DNA of 64,000 nt, taken from contig NC_090319.1 in the NCBI RefSeq assembly GCF_040869045.1, positions 226,958,490 through 227,022,489 on the forward strand, given 5' to 3'. The translations under genes were made by a program, and so were the position numbers. Below, one piece after another: positions 10,354 through 22,100 of the stretch. Source of the stretch: Eurosta solidaginis (taxonomy: Eukaryota > Arthropoda > Insecta > Diptera > Tephritidae). Each line of letters starts with the position of its first letter. The first letter of the stretch is position 1. The notes beneath the pieces were generated by a model. It was not told the DNA's origin. It did not search any database and saw only the letters and a list, made by a program, of their open reading frames with translations.

Positions 10354-11457
10354 TCCCGGAGATTTGAAGGGTTTAAAGGACTTGATTGTCCAGATAACTC
10401 CTTTTTCGCTTACAATGTGGTCCAGGGGTTGAAATGGCCCTGGGTTAGATTGCGTGTTTAAGATGTATGTTTGAGATCTGCAGCATGGAGAGTGAGGGCT
10501 GATCAGGGTATCCAGAATTTCCGTACTAGAAGTGGCCCATTCTCCGCTCGTCGTGTGAATGCAGCTTGGAGGTATGGGGTTTTGAGGACCTTTCGTAGGC
10601 GATTGGCCTCTGAGACTTCTTCGATGTCATTGGTGAAGTTCTTCCAGGAATCCCTTTTGGCCTTCTGGATTAACTTCGCTAACGCTTAGCCTCGTTAAAG
10701 AGTTTTCTGCTGTTTTTCCTCTGCTCGGATATTTCTTGGTTCCACCAATAGGGTTTCTTTTTACCTCTCACCTTAATCTCCGGGCAGGCTACTGTGAAGG
10801 CAGTTACAAGATTTTGTGATAAGATCTACTGCTTCTTCTATTTTTGACGATGAGTCTAGCTCACCGAGAGAAGCAAATGTTGTGTCTAAAGGAGGAGCTT
10901 CATCAGTTGTTAGCGCTAGGCTCGGCCTACCGTGAGAATCGTTCTTTAGGAGAGTAGAGGATAGGACTTTTTATAAAGGTTCCAGTCCGTACGACTCCTA
11001 TCCCTGTAAGCCACCCTAGGCGGTGTACGCAAGAGCAGAGTGAAAATGATATACATATGATCAGAGTAGGAGTTTTCGTTGGAAACTCTCCAATTTTTGA
11101 CAAGGTCAGAGAATGCCCCAGAAACGAGAGTAACATCTAGAACCTCGTTCCTGTTTGAGGTGATGAAAGTTGGTTTGTCTCCAGAGTTACATATACTTAG
11201 ATTGTTACCTATAATAGAATCAAAAAGAGACTCACCCGTACTGTTAATATCGCTAGAGCCCCAAGCAGTGTGATGTGCATTGGCATCGGCCCCAATTATT
11301 ATCGGGAACCCTTTACTGTGGGCCTCCCGTACCGCTTTGCAGATCCGGTCCTGCACAGAAGTTGGGCGATCGTGCGAGAGATATGCGGACATCAGCCTGA
11401 TTGTTTGACCCTGTAGCTCGAGGCTAATACAGGTAAAGTCCTCGTCGCCTCGTCGCC
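10354..11457 (-). pseudogene. Non-LTR endonuclease domain fragment and degenerate linker
   Basis: The frame 10946-11392 encodes the APE-type endonuclease: IIIGADANAHHTAWGS (nucleophile-site motif), VLDVTLVSG and a late SDHMYI motif containing the catalytic histidine. The N-terminal part of the domain is absent because the element is truncated at 11457. Between 10354 and 10945 the linker towards RT is frameshifted and only partly readable. In its family this domain nicks target DNA to prime reverse transcription. Confidence 0.75.
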
Positions 11458-13276
11458 TTATGCCATCTAGCTTACAACGTTTAGCAAGTTACTTAACCGA
11501 TGCAGATTTACATATTGTAAAATCAGTTTATAAAAATAATGATGAATTTATATTAATGAAACGTAAAGGTGTTTTTCCTTATGATTACCTAAACTCGATA
11601 GACCGTTTAAAAGAAACAGAACTACCTGCTCGTTCATTTTTCTTTAACAAATTAAATAATGAATCGTGTAGTGCAGCTGATTACGAACATGCTAAAAAAG
11701 TGTGGAATATATTCAAATCCAAAAACTTAACGGATTATTTATTGCTATATTTGAAAGTAGATGTCTTACTATTATGTGACATTTTCGAAAATTTTAGAAA
11801 AGTATGCAAAGATATCTATAACTCAGATCCATGTCAATATTATACCACCCCAGGGTTATCTTGGAATGCTATGTTGAAGACAACAAAAATAAATTTAGAA
11901 CTAATAACCGATAATAATATGTATAGTTTTATAAAGCGGGGTATTAGAGGAGGAATTTTTCAGTGCAGTAAGCGATATTCAATAGCAAATAATAAATATA
12001 TGAGTGATTATGACTGTAATAAAGAATCAAATTATCTCATTTATTTAGATGTAAACAATTTTTATGGTTTTGCTATGTCACAATATCTTCCATTTAGAAA
12101 TTTTGAATGGGTTGAAAATATTGAAGGTTTTAATGTAAACAATGTTGCAGATGATTCGGAAATTGGTTATATATTAGAAGTGAATTTAGAATATACATCT
12201 AGTTTACATGATTATCATAATGATTTTCCATTCTGTTCAGAAAACAAAAAAAAATAAAAATATGAAATATACTAAGCTGATAACAGACTTATCCAAAAAA
12301 GAAAAATATATAATACACTATAGAACTCTTAAACAATCTATAAGACATGGATTATATTTAGCTAAAATACATAAAATTCTAAAATTTGTTCAATCAGATT
12401 GGTTGAAAAAATATATTGATTTGAATAACCACCGTCGAACATAAGTTAAAAATTCATTTGAACAAAATTTTTTCAAGATATTAAACAATGCAGTCTATCG
12501 AAAGACTATGGAAAATATTGATAAACGAAAAGATATAAAAATGGTAACCAAATGGGAGAGTAGAGGTAGGAGATTAGAAGCTAGAGCTCTATTAGCAAAG
12601 TTTAATTTTCATAGTGGACAACAATTTGCTGATAATATGATTGCAATTCAATTGAATAAAGGTTTCACAATTCACAATAAACCTATTTATATAGGTTTTA
12701 CCGTTTTAGAACTTTCTAAACTGAAAACGTATGAATTTCATTATGATTATATTAAACCAAAATATTGTGAAAATGTTAATCTTAACTATATGGATACTGA
12801 CTCCTTTATTTACGATATTAAGACAAATGACTTTTGAGATGATATTCGTAAGGATATAAGCATGCAATTTGATACATCTGCATACCCAAATCCAAATGTG
12901 ATTGATTTTCCATTGTTAAACAAACAGGTTTTGGGTATGATGAAAGATGAATGTAATGGTAAATTAATGAAGGAGTTTATTGGTTTGAGAGCAAAAATGT
13001 GTTCTATTCGCATCGATCAAGAAGAAAAATAGATTAAAAAAATTAAGGGTGTTAAACAATGTGTTACTCTCAAACTTTCTGCAAATGATTTTAAAAGATG
13101 TTTATTCGAAAAGAAATTGTACTTTGACTCAATGTATATTTTTTAGATCAAAATGTCATGAATTGTATACACAAGAAATAAACAAATTTACATTAAGTTT
13201 TTTGGATGATAAGAGATTTGTAAAAAATAATGGAATTAATACCTACGCTTGGAATCATTATAAAATAAAAGAATAA
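11458..13276 (+). pseudogene. DNA polymerase copy 1, polymerase domain (palm and thumb)
   Basis: Resumes the polymerase after the non-LTR insertion. The frame 11461-12257 covers the exonuclease III-like segment (YLLLYLKVDVLLLCDIF), the TPxx region (YYTTPGLSWNAM) and motif A (YLDVNNFYGFAMSQY). The frame 12208-12444 continues, then motif B (NNAVYRKTMEN) lies at about 12484-12516. Motif C, YMDTDSF, is at about 12787-12807 in the frame 12508-12837. The C-terminal part (FRSKCHELYTQEINKF, ending HYKIKE) runs to 13276. All catalytic aspartates of motifs A and C are still readable. Frameshifts near 12230, an in-frame stop near 12444 and one at 12835 disable the gene. Total coding length without the insertion would be roughly 1,200 codons, normal for the family. 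Confidence 0.85.
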
Positions 13277-14087
13277 AAAAACATAATTCAGTTTTATCTT
13301 ATTTAACCGAAAAAGAATACTTTCGAAATGGTATCATCGTCTTCTTTAGGAGCAGCTAGGTTAATTATTCTTGAATTTGTTTTCGTTTTCGATCTTCTAT
13401 TATCAAATGAGGAAGGTCCAAATTTATGTACATATATTCATATTACTTAATAATATTTGCTTCTCGCAACTCTTCAGTGATTAATTAATCAGTTCAATCG
13501 GTGGCTGTAAATTTTCAAAACTGTCAAAATATTCTTTTTAGTTTTTCTTAATTCTTTCATGGTCTTAGCAAGATTTGCTTATACAGTCATATGATTATTT
13601 GACATGATTTTAAACGAGCGATCGAAAAATATGTTACCTATCAGTTGTGTATCTGATAAGAATCTGGTCTGATATCAATTTTACTTATTGTCTGATATCA
13701 ATTTTACTTATTTTGAACTGTTATATATTAAACTTGACTCGGGGTTTGCTAACAAGGTCACTGTAACCTTTAATAATGTTACCGGTAATTTCCTTGTACA
13801 TATTTGTTGTGAAGATCTCCTCTAATTATGAATGGATATTGTTTTTCAGATGGTAGGTTTTTATGCGTATATTAATCCACAAGTTGATTAAGTATATACA
13901 CACCGACACACATCTAAACAGCAAAACAATTTCGTTGCCTACATTTAGGCGCATCCGTTCAAAACCGCAAATGTGTGAATGTGTGTGTGTGTGCGCGTTT
14001 GAACTTTGTAAACCCAGCAAATCGAGCGAGTGATACTGATCTGATCTGATTTTTATGTATTTTAACTAAAACTTATCCATGTCTTAC
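13277..14087. other. AT-rich spacer between polymerase copies
   Basis: Follows the polymerase stop. No protein homology was recognised on either strand. A near-perfect direct duplication of TCTGATATCAATTTTACTTATT occurs at about 13668-13711, and a GT-rich microsatellite (GTGTGTGTGTGTGCGCG) at about 13979-13998. It may be the 3' flank of the polymerase-bearing element, but no terminal repeat is visible. Confidence 0.5.
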
Positions 14088-14789
14088 ACATTGTTTAAGA
14101 GTTCTATAGTGTATTATATATTTTTCTTTTTTTGAATAAGTCTGTTATCAGCTTAGTATATTTCATATTTTTATTTTTTTTTTTGTTTTCTGAACAGAAT
14201 GGAAAATCATTATGATAATCATGTAAACTAGATGGATATTCTAAATCCACTTCTAATATATAACCAATTTCCGAATCATCTGCAATATTTTTTACATTAA
14301 AACCTTCAATATTTTGAACCCATTCAAAATGTCTAAATGGAGGATATTGTGACATAGCAAAACTATACAAATTGTTTACATCTAAATAAATGAGATAATT
14401 TAATTTTTTATTACAGTCATAATCACTCATATATTTATTATTTGCTATTGCATATCGCTGACTCCACTGAACAATTCCTCCTCTAATACCCCGCTTTATA
14501 AAACTATACATATTATTATCGGTTATTATTTCTAAATTTATTTTTGTTGTCTTCAACATAGCATCCCAAGATAACCCTGGGGTGGTATAATATTGACACG
14601 GATCTAAGTTATAGATATCTTTGCATACTTTTCTAAAATTTTCGAAAATGTCACATAATAGTAAGACATCTACTTTCAAATATAAAAATAAATATACATT
14701 AAGTTTTTGCATTTGAATATAATCCACACTTTTTTAGCATGTTCGTAATCCGCTTCACTACACGATTCATTATTTAATTTGTTAAAGAA
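14088..14789 (-). pseudogene. DNA polymerase fragment in inverted orientation (copy 2)
   Basis: Minus-strand copy of the segment at about 11637-12345. It carries the same motifs (LYLKVDVLLLCDIFENFRK, YYTTPGLSWDAM, YLDVNNLYSFAMSQY) in the frame 14104-14727. Both ends are abrupt: the upstream end (14789) is cut by a DINE-like element inserted after GTTAAAGAA, and the downstream end stops shortly after motif A. Substitutions against copy 1 (for example NFYGF against NLYSF, QCSKRYS against QWSQRYA) show it is an older or distinct paralogue and not a fresh inversion. The intact frame over 207 codons is longer than neutral decay would favour, but the fragment cannot encode a polymerase. Confidence 0.85.
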
Positions 14790-15756
14790 CAAGTAAGGAA
14801 GGCTAAGTTCGGGTGTAACCGAACATTACATACTCAGTTGAGAGCTATGGAGACAAAATAAGGAAAATCACCATGTAGGAAAATGAACCTAGGGTAACCC
14901 TGGAATGTGGTTGTATGACATGTGTACCAAATGGAACGTATTAAAGAGTATTTTAAGAGAGAGTAGGCCATAGTTCTATGGATGGACGCCATTTAGGGAT
15001 ATCGCCATAAAGGTGGACCAGGGCTGACTCTAGAATTTGTTTGTACGATATGGGTATCAAATGAAAGGTGTTACTGAGCATTTTAAGAGGGAGTGGGCCT
15101 TAGGTCTATCGGTGGACGCCTTTTCGAGATATCGCCATTAAGGTGGAGCAGGGGTGGCTCTAGAATATGTTTGTACGATATGAGTATCAAATGAAAGCTG
15201 TTAATGATTATTTTGAAAAGGAGTGATCCTTAGTTTCATAGGTGGCCGCCGTTTCGAGATATCTCCATAAAGGTGGACCAGGGGTGTCTCTAGAATGTGT
15301 TTGTACGATATGGGAATCAAATGAAAGGTGTTACTGAGCATTTTAAGAGGGAGTGGGCATTACGTCTATAGGTGGACGCCTTTTCGAGATATCGCCATAA
15401 AGGGGGACCAAGGGTGACTCTAGAATGTTTGTACGATATGGGTATCAAACGAAAAGTGTTACTGAGCATTTTAAGAGGGAGTGAGCATGAGGTCTATAGG
15501 TGGACGCCTTTTCGAGATATCGTCATTAGGATGGGCCAGGGGTGACTCTAGAATGTGTTTGTATGATATGGGTATCAAATGAAAGATGGTAATGAGTATT
15601 TTAAAAGGGCGAAATCCTTAGTTCTATAGGTGGACGCCTTTTCGAGATATCGCCATAAAGGTGGACCAAGGGTGACTCTAGAATGTTTGTACGATATGTG
15701 TATCAAACGAAAGATGTTACTGAGCATTTTAAGAGGGAGTGGGCATTAGGTCTATA
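14790..15756 (-). mobile_element. DINE/Helentron-like element D, 3' part only
   Basis: Starts with CAAGTAAGGAAGG, the plus-strand form of the element's 3' end, inserted at an AA (minus-strand TT) dinucleotide in the polymerase fragment. The hairpin GTTCGG/CCGAAC lies at about 14806-14823, followed by six to seven ~128-bp tandem units. Its first 150 bases are closest to element C' at 51051. It breaks off at 15756 in the middle of a unit (after GGTCTATA), where a non-LTR fragment begins. Confidence 0.8.
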
Positions 15757-16561
15757 CTTGCGATCTTCCGTTCGTTATTTTTACAATTTAAGAAAAGTTT
15801 GTTCAAACGAAACACTTAAAAAAACTATTTACTACGCTTTAGTCCACTCCAAGCTCCAATATGGTATAACCTGTTGGGGTGGCGCTGCAGGTAATAAAAT
15901 CCAGCAGCTTCTAACTATTCAAAAATGGGTCATAAGAAAAATATGTAATGTTGATCGTTTTCACCACTCTATGAAGTTGTTTAGGGATCTGAAAGTTCTT
16001 CCTGTTAAGCATATGTACTACTATAAAACGTTAAAGATATTTTTCATTCGCTGTGGGTATTTACATAGCCTGGTATCGGATAGTTATAACTTGAGGCAAA
16101 ACTCATATGGACTTGTGTATGTCCCGACCTCTCGAACAACCAACTTCAACAACTTCTTTACTATCGTTTCTTGTAAAGCTTTTAATGCGTTGCCTGCATG
16201 TATACGTGTCACTAGAAATCTGAATGAGTTTTCGGGAAAGGTTAAATCTTTTCTACAAGAGAAATCACACGAAGACATCAAAATTTTGCTGAACCATAGC
16301 ACTTAAAAAAATATATGTACATATTGTATTAATATATTTTATTACTTATTATTTTTAATCAAACTTCACCCCACGCACTATTTTACATGTTTTTGAATTC
16401 AATTTTATTCGGAGATGGCATTCGATACTAAAATACATATATTTTTACAGAATGCCTTACTTTTCTTTCTGTAATTATGGTTAATTTAATTTAAGTCGCT
16501 ATTGTAACATATATGCTATTTTGAAAGAAAATGAATAAAAAATGAAATGAAATGAATGAAA
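15757..16561 (+). mobile_element. 5'-truncated non-LTR retrotransposon (RT C-terminus and 3' tail)
   Basis: A plus-strand reading frame from about 15758 to 16306 encodes the C-terminal region of a non-LTR reverse transcriptase: TIYYALVHSKLQYGITCWGG, LTIQKWVIRKICN and FFTIVSCKAFNALP are typical of jockey/CR1-like proteins downstream of the catalytic core. The palm with YADD is absent. After the stop at 16306 there is about 220 bp of AT-rich 3' UTR ending in a tail made of AATGA/AAATG repeats (about 16530-16560). The apparent ORF start at 15683 lies in the DINE repeat and is not real. Different elements lie on its two sides, so no target duplication can be seen. Clade assignment is tentative. 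Confidence 0.75.
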
Positions 16562-17690
16562 ATGCTAAGATCAGGTCGTCAGGTTCAACGCAAAATACGA
16601 TAAATCGACGATAAAAGAACTTTCAGTGGCTTCCCTAGATGTTTTAAAAGCAGAAGTATTGGGCATTTGGTCTAGAACAAAGGAAGCTTACGAAAAATGT
16701 TTATACTCGCTGACTGATCAGGACGAGGTAGAAGTTGTAAAGGCCAAACAATATGCAACCTTTAAGGATTATATGTCTTGTTTAGCACGCATTATTGAAA
16801 ACATTCAGCCGTCGTACCTGCGCAGGCACCTTCCCAGACCCTTGCCCAAGTAGCCAACTCCTCGAATAGTTAACGCTTACGGCCATGTGACACAGACATT
16901 TTTCATGGGGACTATGTGTCGTGGCCATCCTTTCGGGATCTTTTTACCGCGATTTATATAAATAACGGGCGACTCAGTGACGTTGAAAAACTGTTTCATC
17001 TTCTTAAAAAGACGAAGCAAATGAAATCGTCAGCAAAGCCCCACTAACCAATCAGGGTTTTAATATGGCATGGTGCAATTTAAAAGCGGCGTATGAGAAT
17101 AAGCGGGTGTTAATTAATAGCCACTTGAAGGTGCTCTTCTCGCTTCCAGTCATTCGGACTGAAAGCGCTTAAGCTGTGAAAGAGCTACAGCGGAGCATTA
17201 ATGGATGCTTGTCCGCGATGAAAATGCACGAGGTCGACATCGAATATTGGGATCCAATCCTTATTTTCATATGTTCTAACCATCTCCCAGAAACCACACT
17301 TGCCCATTGGGAACAATCCTTAGTAGACAAAACGGCTATACCAAAGTGGAGTCAAATGGATTCAACAACAAAAAATTTCGTCGCAGTCACATAATCCAGC
17401 AAATCCAAAGAAGGTAGCACTCGCAACTAAATTCACCTCATCAAATTAGACAGGTTTGCGTCAGTTAAAAAGCATAATTGCTACCTCAATTGTCTGGGAA
17501 AAGGCCACTCATTAAGGGACTGTAAAAGTTCATACTCGTGTTCCAAGTGCAAAAGTAGACACCATACTTTTCTGCACAGAGTACCCTCCAACACCCAACC
17601 TTCCAAAGACTCCACCGTAGCAACTGCTTCACAAGCATTCCACACAAATCTACAGTCCACACCATCCAATAGAAATTCATATCCAGATGA
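16562..17690 (+). pseudogene. BEL/Pao retrotransposon gag with CCHC zinc knuckles (degenerate)
   Basis: Gag-like region of a BEL/Pao element on the plus strand. The frame 16626-16853 (LKAEVLGIWSRTKEAYEKC) is the N-terminal gag segment. After frameshifts, 17050-17394 (AWCNLKAAYENKRVL, WEQSLVDKTAIPKW) matches the conserved gag domain known as DUF1759. A zinc-knuckle pair (CLGKGHSLRDC and CSKCKSRHHTLLH) is read at about 17485-17575. At least three stops or frameshifts are present. No 5' LTR or leader is left: the element starts abruptly at the non-LTR tail. Confidence 0.75.
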
Positions 17691-17697
17691 AGAAACC

Positions 17698-19179
17698 TTG
17701 AAATCGTCAAGTTTATCCTCAGCTCTTCTCGGAACCGCAATGGTTCACATTTGTCACTTGGGGTCAGCATATGTCGCTCGGGCATTGATTGACTCAGCTG
17801 CGGAAGCATCCTTCATTTCGGAGCGACTTCGCAAGCTTCTAAAGCTTCCATGCTCAGAAACAAACGCGGTTATTTCGGGACTAAATCAAAAAGTTTGTAA
17901 TAATTCCTCGAAGAGTTTTTCCTTCATTTTGGGCTCACCCCGTGACCCAAACCTTTTGATAGAAGCCACCGCGTACGTTTTACCGAAGATCACTGGCACC
18001 TTACCGTCCACTTCAATAAACGAAGACATTTTAGAGCAAATCCCTAAAGTAACTTTGGCAGATCCGAAATCCCCACAAAGTAGTCCGGTAGACGTTCTGA
18101 TAGGGGGTGACTTGTATCCCAAAGTCATGTTAGATGGGGTAAAGCGCAGTGTCCGTAAAAATTTACTGTCCCAAGAGACCATGTTCGGGTGGATCATCAC
18201 CGGAGCGTCTTCCACTGCACACGTCTCTTGCTTTGCCACTAAAGTCTCAATGGGAGAGGGCATACCACTAGATAATCAGTTGCGTAAGTTTTGGAAATTA
18301 GAGGAAGTTCCTAAAAGGAACCTTCAAATGGCAGAGGATTCATTTCGTGAGGAGCTATATGAAAAGACTACCATACGGAACGCGGAAGGGAGATACATAG
18401 TGTCACGGCCCTTCAAACAGTTTTATCCTACGGATATGAAGTTAGGGGTATCTCGACGCACCACGCTACGCCAGTTTTATAGTAATGAATCTAGATTATT
18501 AAAGAATCCTTCTTTAAAGGTAGAATACGATAAGGTGGTCAATGAATACTTGGAACTAGACCACATGGAACAAGTCGATTCTCCCACCTTTGAACATTCT
18601 CCTAGTCATTTTTATCTCCCATTAAAGCCTGAAAACACTTCAACGAAGTTGCGAGTAGCCTTTAATGCTTCTAGCAAAACATCCAATGGAGTGTCAATAA
18701 ATGATATTCTGCATGTAGGTCCCGCTCTTCAAGCGGATTTAACACTTTTAATCATTCGATGGAGAATATATAAGTTCGTTCTCAACAGTGATATACAGAA
18801 GATGTATCGTCAGATTATGATAAATCCAGCGTATAGGCCTTATCAAAGAATCCTTTTTAGAGAGGATCCACAAGGTAACATAAGGGCCTTTCAATTAAAA
18901 ACGGTAACCTTTGAGGTCAATTACGCGCCTTACCTAGCAATTAGGACGCTTCACCAACTGGCCGAGGGTAATCAGGATTCTCATCCATTAGCAGCTCAAA
19001 TTCTTCGAAAGTCTATGTATGTAGACGATGTACCAGCAGGCTTTCATGACGTATCTACAGCGCTGCGAGCAGGAAATGAGCTAATTGAAACACTAGGTAC
19101 TGCAGGTTTGTCTTTAAGAAAGTGGTCGTCCAATTCAAGGGAAACTTAGGTAGATCTTCCTCAAGACCCTTTATTAGAT
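17698..19179 (+). pseudogene. BEL/Pao pol, first half: aspartic protease and reverse transcriptase
   Basis: Open frame of 483 codons (17698-19149) followed by an in-frame TAG. Domains in order: aspartic protease, ALIDSAAEASFI at about residues 28-39 (DSA in place of the usual DSG or DTG), and VLIGGDLYP with MFGWIITG nearby, as in Pao proteases; then the reverse transcriptase with LRVAFNASSKT, FVLNSDIQKMYRQI (motif A) and the active site YVDDVPAG at about 19018-19041. Past the stop the frame continues as VDLPQDPLLD up to 19179, where the gypsy element inserted. This polyprotein makes cDNA from the element RNA in its family. The stop codons and the insertion make it inactive here. Confidence 0.85.
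19176..19179. other. Target-site duplication AGAT (left copy)
   Basis: AGAT directly precedes the TGTTATGG start of the left LTR and is repeated directly after the right LTR at 31649-31652. Four-base duplications are usual for this retrotransposon group. Confidence 0.8.
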
Positions 19180-22100
19180 TGTTATGGTCCATTTGGGAGA
19201 GTCACCTAGAGGCTAGTGATAGCAAACAAAAAGGTGCCATGTCGCCACCGCCGCTGTGAAGCTATTTGCGAAAAACAGCAGAAATAAGAGAAAAAAGAAA
19301 CACGCTGTTTCGGGAAAAAAAAGAAAAAGCGAGGTTGTGGATTGGTGCGGTGTCAGGACTTCCAAAAAAAGTTGGAAATCTTTTCTCAAAGTGGTGGTAA
19401 ATCAGTGAATAGGTGCTAACTGCAATTTATCTGACAAGTGATTGCACAATTTCGTTAGGTGCAAAGCTAGGGCAGCGTGCCGTATACAATCGTGATTTAC
19501 CTGTTCCGAAGGTATATGAACATATATATGTGCCAACTTACGCCTAAATAACTACTTCAGGAAAAGGAAGCAGCTGCAGCTCGTAAGTATAGGCAAGTGT
19601 AAATCTCTCGTCTGTTTTACGGCGGTTACTTATTCGCGCTGAAGGAAGGGAAGCAGCGACATCGGGTACGTCGAAAACAACCACAACCAAAAAGCACACT
19701 TTTCACTGACTTCAGTTGCAAAGTTGTCTCGTGGACAGAAAACCGCCCATTGAGGAAATATACACCCATCCATATATATAAAGTTGCAGCTGCAAAAGCC
19801 GGGCTCTCTGTGAGATCTGCAAAAAATTTGCTTGTTCATTTAGTCTCGGAGCACACTTCCAGCAGTCATCAGCAAAAACGCATCGCCATATCGAGCACGA
19901 CAGAAATTGAATGTATAACAAAAAAATCTTTAAGATGTATATACTGCTGCACTCCCCACCCTCGAGCGCAACCGCCATCATCCGCGCCAACACAAAGTGC
20001 TAGTATTACCAGGCGCAACCACAACCATTTCGACGCGCCACCCTCGAGCGCAACCGCCGCCATCTGTGCCAACCACCAACGCCAGTGGCCCCAGCAACCG
20101 CTTCGACGCGCAACCACCACCAATAGCGCCAACGAAACCGCGCGCTGGCATCATTACTGCGTGCAACACCGCGCGCAACCACCGACAGCGCCTACCCAGA
20201 CGCACCACAACCACCAAGCTTACCACCACCACCAGTTAACACAACAGCAAGGCCGCTTCATATAGGCCCACCGACGCAAACCGGCCACAGCAACAAACGC
20301 CGGCCACAACAACCCCAGCAGGGCCGACCAGCATAGGCCTCCTGCAACAGCACCGGTAACACCAAGTTTAGTAACAACAACCAGCAGGGTCGCCGCATAT
20401 AGGCCTGCTGCAACATCACCTGCTTTAACGACAACATCGTTTAGAACAATGGGTGAGTTCGTTCCGTACTCCGGACCACTATAATCTACTAAATTGAGAG
20501 ATTCAAAAACCAAATTTGATCGTAGGAGAGTGTAAAAATCACAAAAAACAAAAATTTTAGTATTTTAAAATTATAGAAAGTAGCATACTTACTAGATAAA
20601 GCAAATTACACACATACATTTATAAATGATTTGACATATATTTACCTTATTTTGACTATTCTATTTCGGTGATTCAAATGTGACTCAGGAACGTAGTAGA
20701 ACCAATCTTGTGTACCACGTTCAATAAGTCCCAGGTGAACATATAATATAAAAAAAAATAATTTAAATTGACCCACAAATGCCAAAAGCGTGTATAAGTA
20801 CGCTCCTTTGTTTAATTGAAGTTAGAAGTATAACCAAGAAATTGAAGAAAGTTAGAAAAGGGTGTTGGAAAAAACGAGGAAAGTTTTTCGAAATTCTCTT
20901 TCACTTTCCTAAAGCTCGGGTCTTTTGGATATACGCTCACATAGAACTCACAAATACATGTAACGACACGTTCGTACCAAGACAACGTCATTAGAGTTGT
21001 ATAAAAAAATGAGTCACAGGCGACTCATGAACTCATTCCAATACGCTATTATGAGTCACATATGATTCATCGAACAGGGAAGTTGCCAATAAACTTCCAT
21101 GAATACTTTTTTTTGACTTCTAGTTTTTCTTAAACTAACCTGAAAAACTAAATTAAGATATAAAATGAAATAAACTAAATTAAGATAAAATTAAATAAGA
21201 TGAGATAAACTAAACTAATTAACACGAAAATAAAACCAAAAAAAATATATCAAATTTGTTCAATGAATAGTAAATTTGAATTTCAAAACATTCTAAAACG
21301 TGTGAAATATATTAAAAGAGTTCCGTGCTGATACTAAAATTTACGAATGGGTTTAATGATACAATTTTTAAGTTTATTGTATGCATCTGCAAGTTGAAAA
21401 ATAGCTAGAGAGAGATAATTTTATTTCTGCATTTCATCAAAAAAGAACCTACAGTAGTGCACGTGGAAGTACCAACAAAAATTATTAACAAATTTTAAAA
21501 GTTATTTCATTTCTTCTATTTACCTATATAAATTTTAAATTATTACATAATGAAAGCTATGCAAAAAAGGTCCACAAGGATTTCGAAAAAAAAAATTGAA
21601 AACTTGAGAACTGCTTTAGAACCTTGAACATTTTGGAATTTTCAATAATTTTTTGTCTATGCAGTTTTTAGACGGATAAATAAAGTCTGATAAGGTTACG
21701 GAGAGTTACAAGCAAAATTTTGGAATTTTTTTCGAAAACATTTTTTTAAAGTTATTTTTAAAAGCTTTCAGTATACCGTTAATTAAACTAATTGCTTAAA
21801 TTAGCGAAATAAGAAAAAAAAAGGAAAATTTCGTTGGTCTTAACCTCAGAGGTTTACCTAGTATGTATTAAATATGAATATAGTCTAAGTCTTCAAGAAT
21901 AATGAATTGTCAATAAATCTAAATTGTAAATGGGAATGCTGAGGTCTCCTTTCATTTAGAAGGCACATAGGGCTTACAGGTAAGGGGCCACCGAAAATTT
22001 AGGTGCGTCGGTGGCCATGGACTTTGAGGGTGGGTTAAAGCAACGGGCGTCGCAACAACACCCGCGGCGTCCCCTCTATATATTCGGCCTATTTTCTTTT

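Larger units (their letters stand above)
8634..11457 (-). mobile_element. 5'-truncated non-LTR retrotransposon with RNase H, inserted in the DNA polymerase gene
   Basis: Minus-strand non-LTR element lying between two copies of TTATGCCATCTAG (8621-8633 and 11458-11470), a 13-bp target-site duplication. Its 3' end is CCTAACCTAACC (8634-8650). Read from 11457 downward it carries part of an APE-type endonuclease, part of the reverse transcriptase, RNase H and a C-terminal CCHC-like motif. The combination endonuclease, RT and RNase H, with the TAACC-type 3' end, suggests the LOA/I group. The clade call is inference. It is 5'-truncated within the endonuclease and lacks the RT core, so it is inactive. 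Confidence 0.85.
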
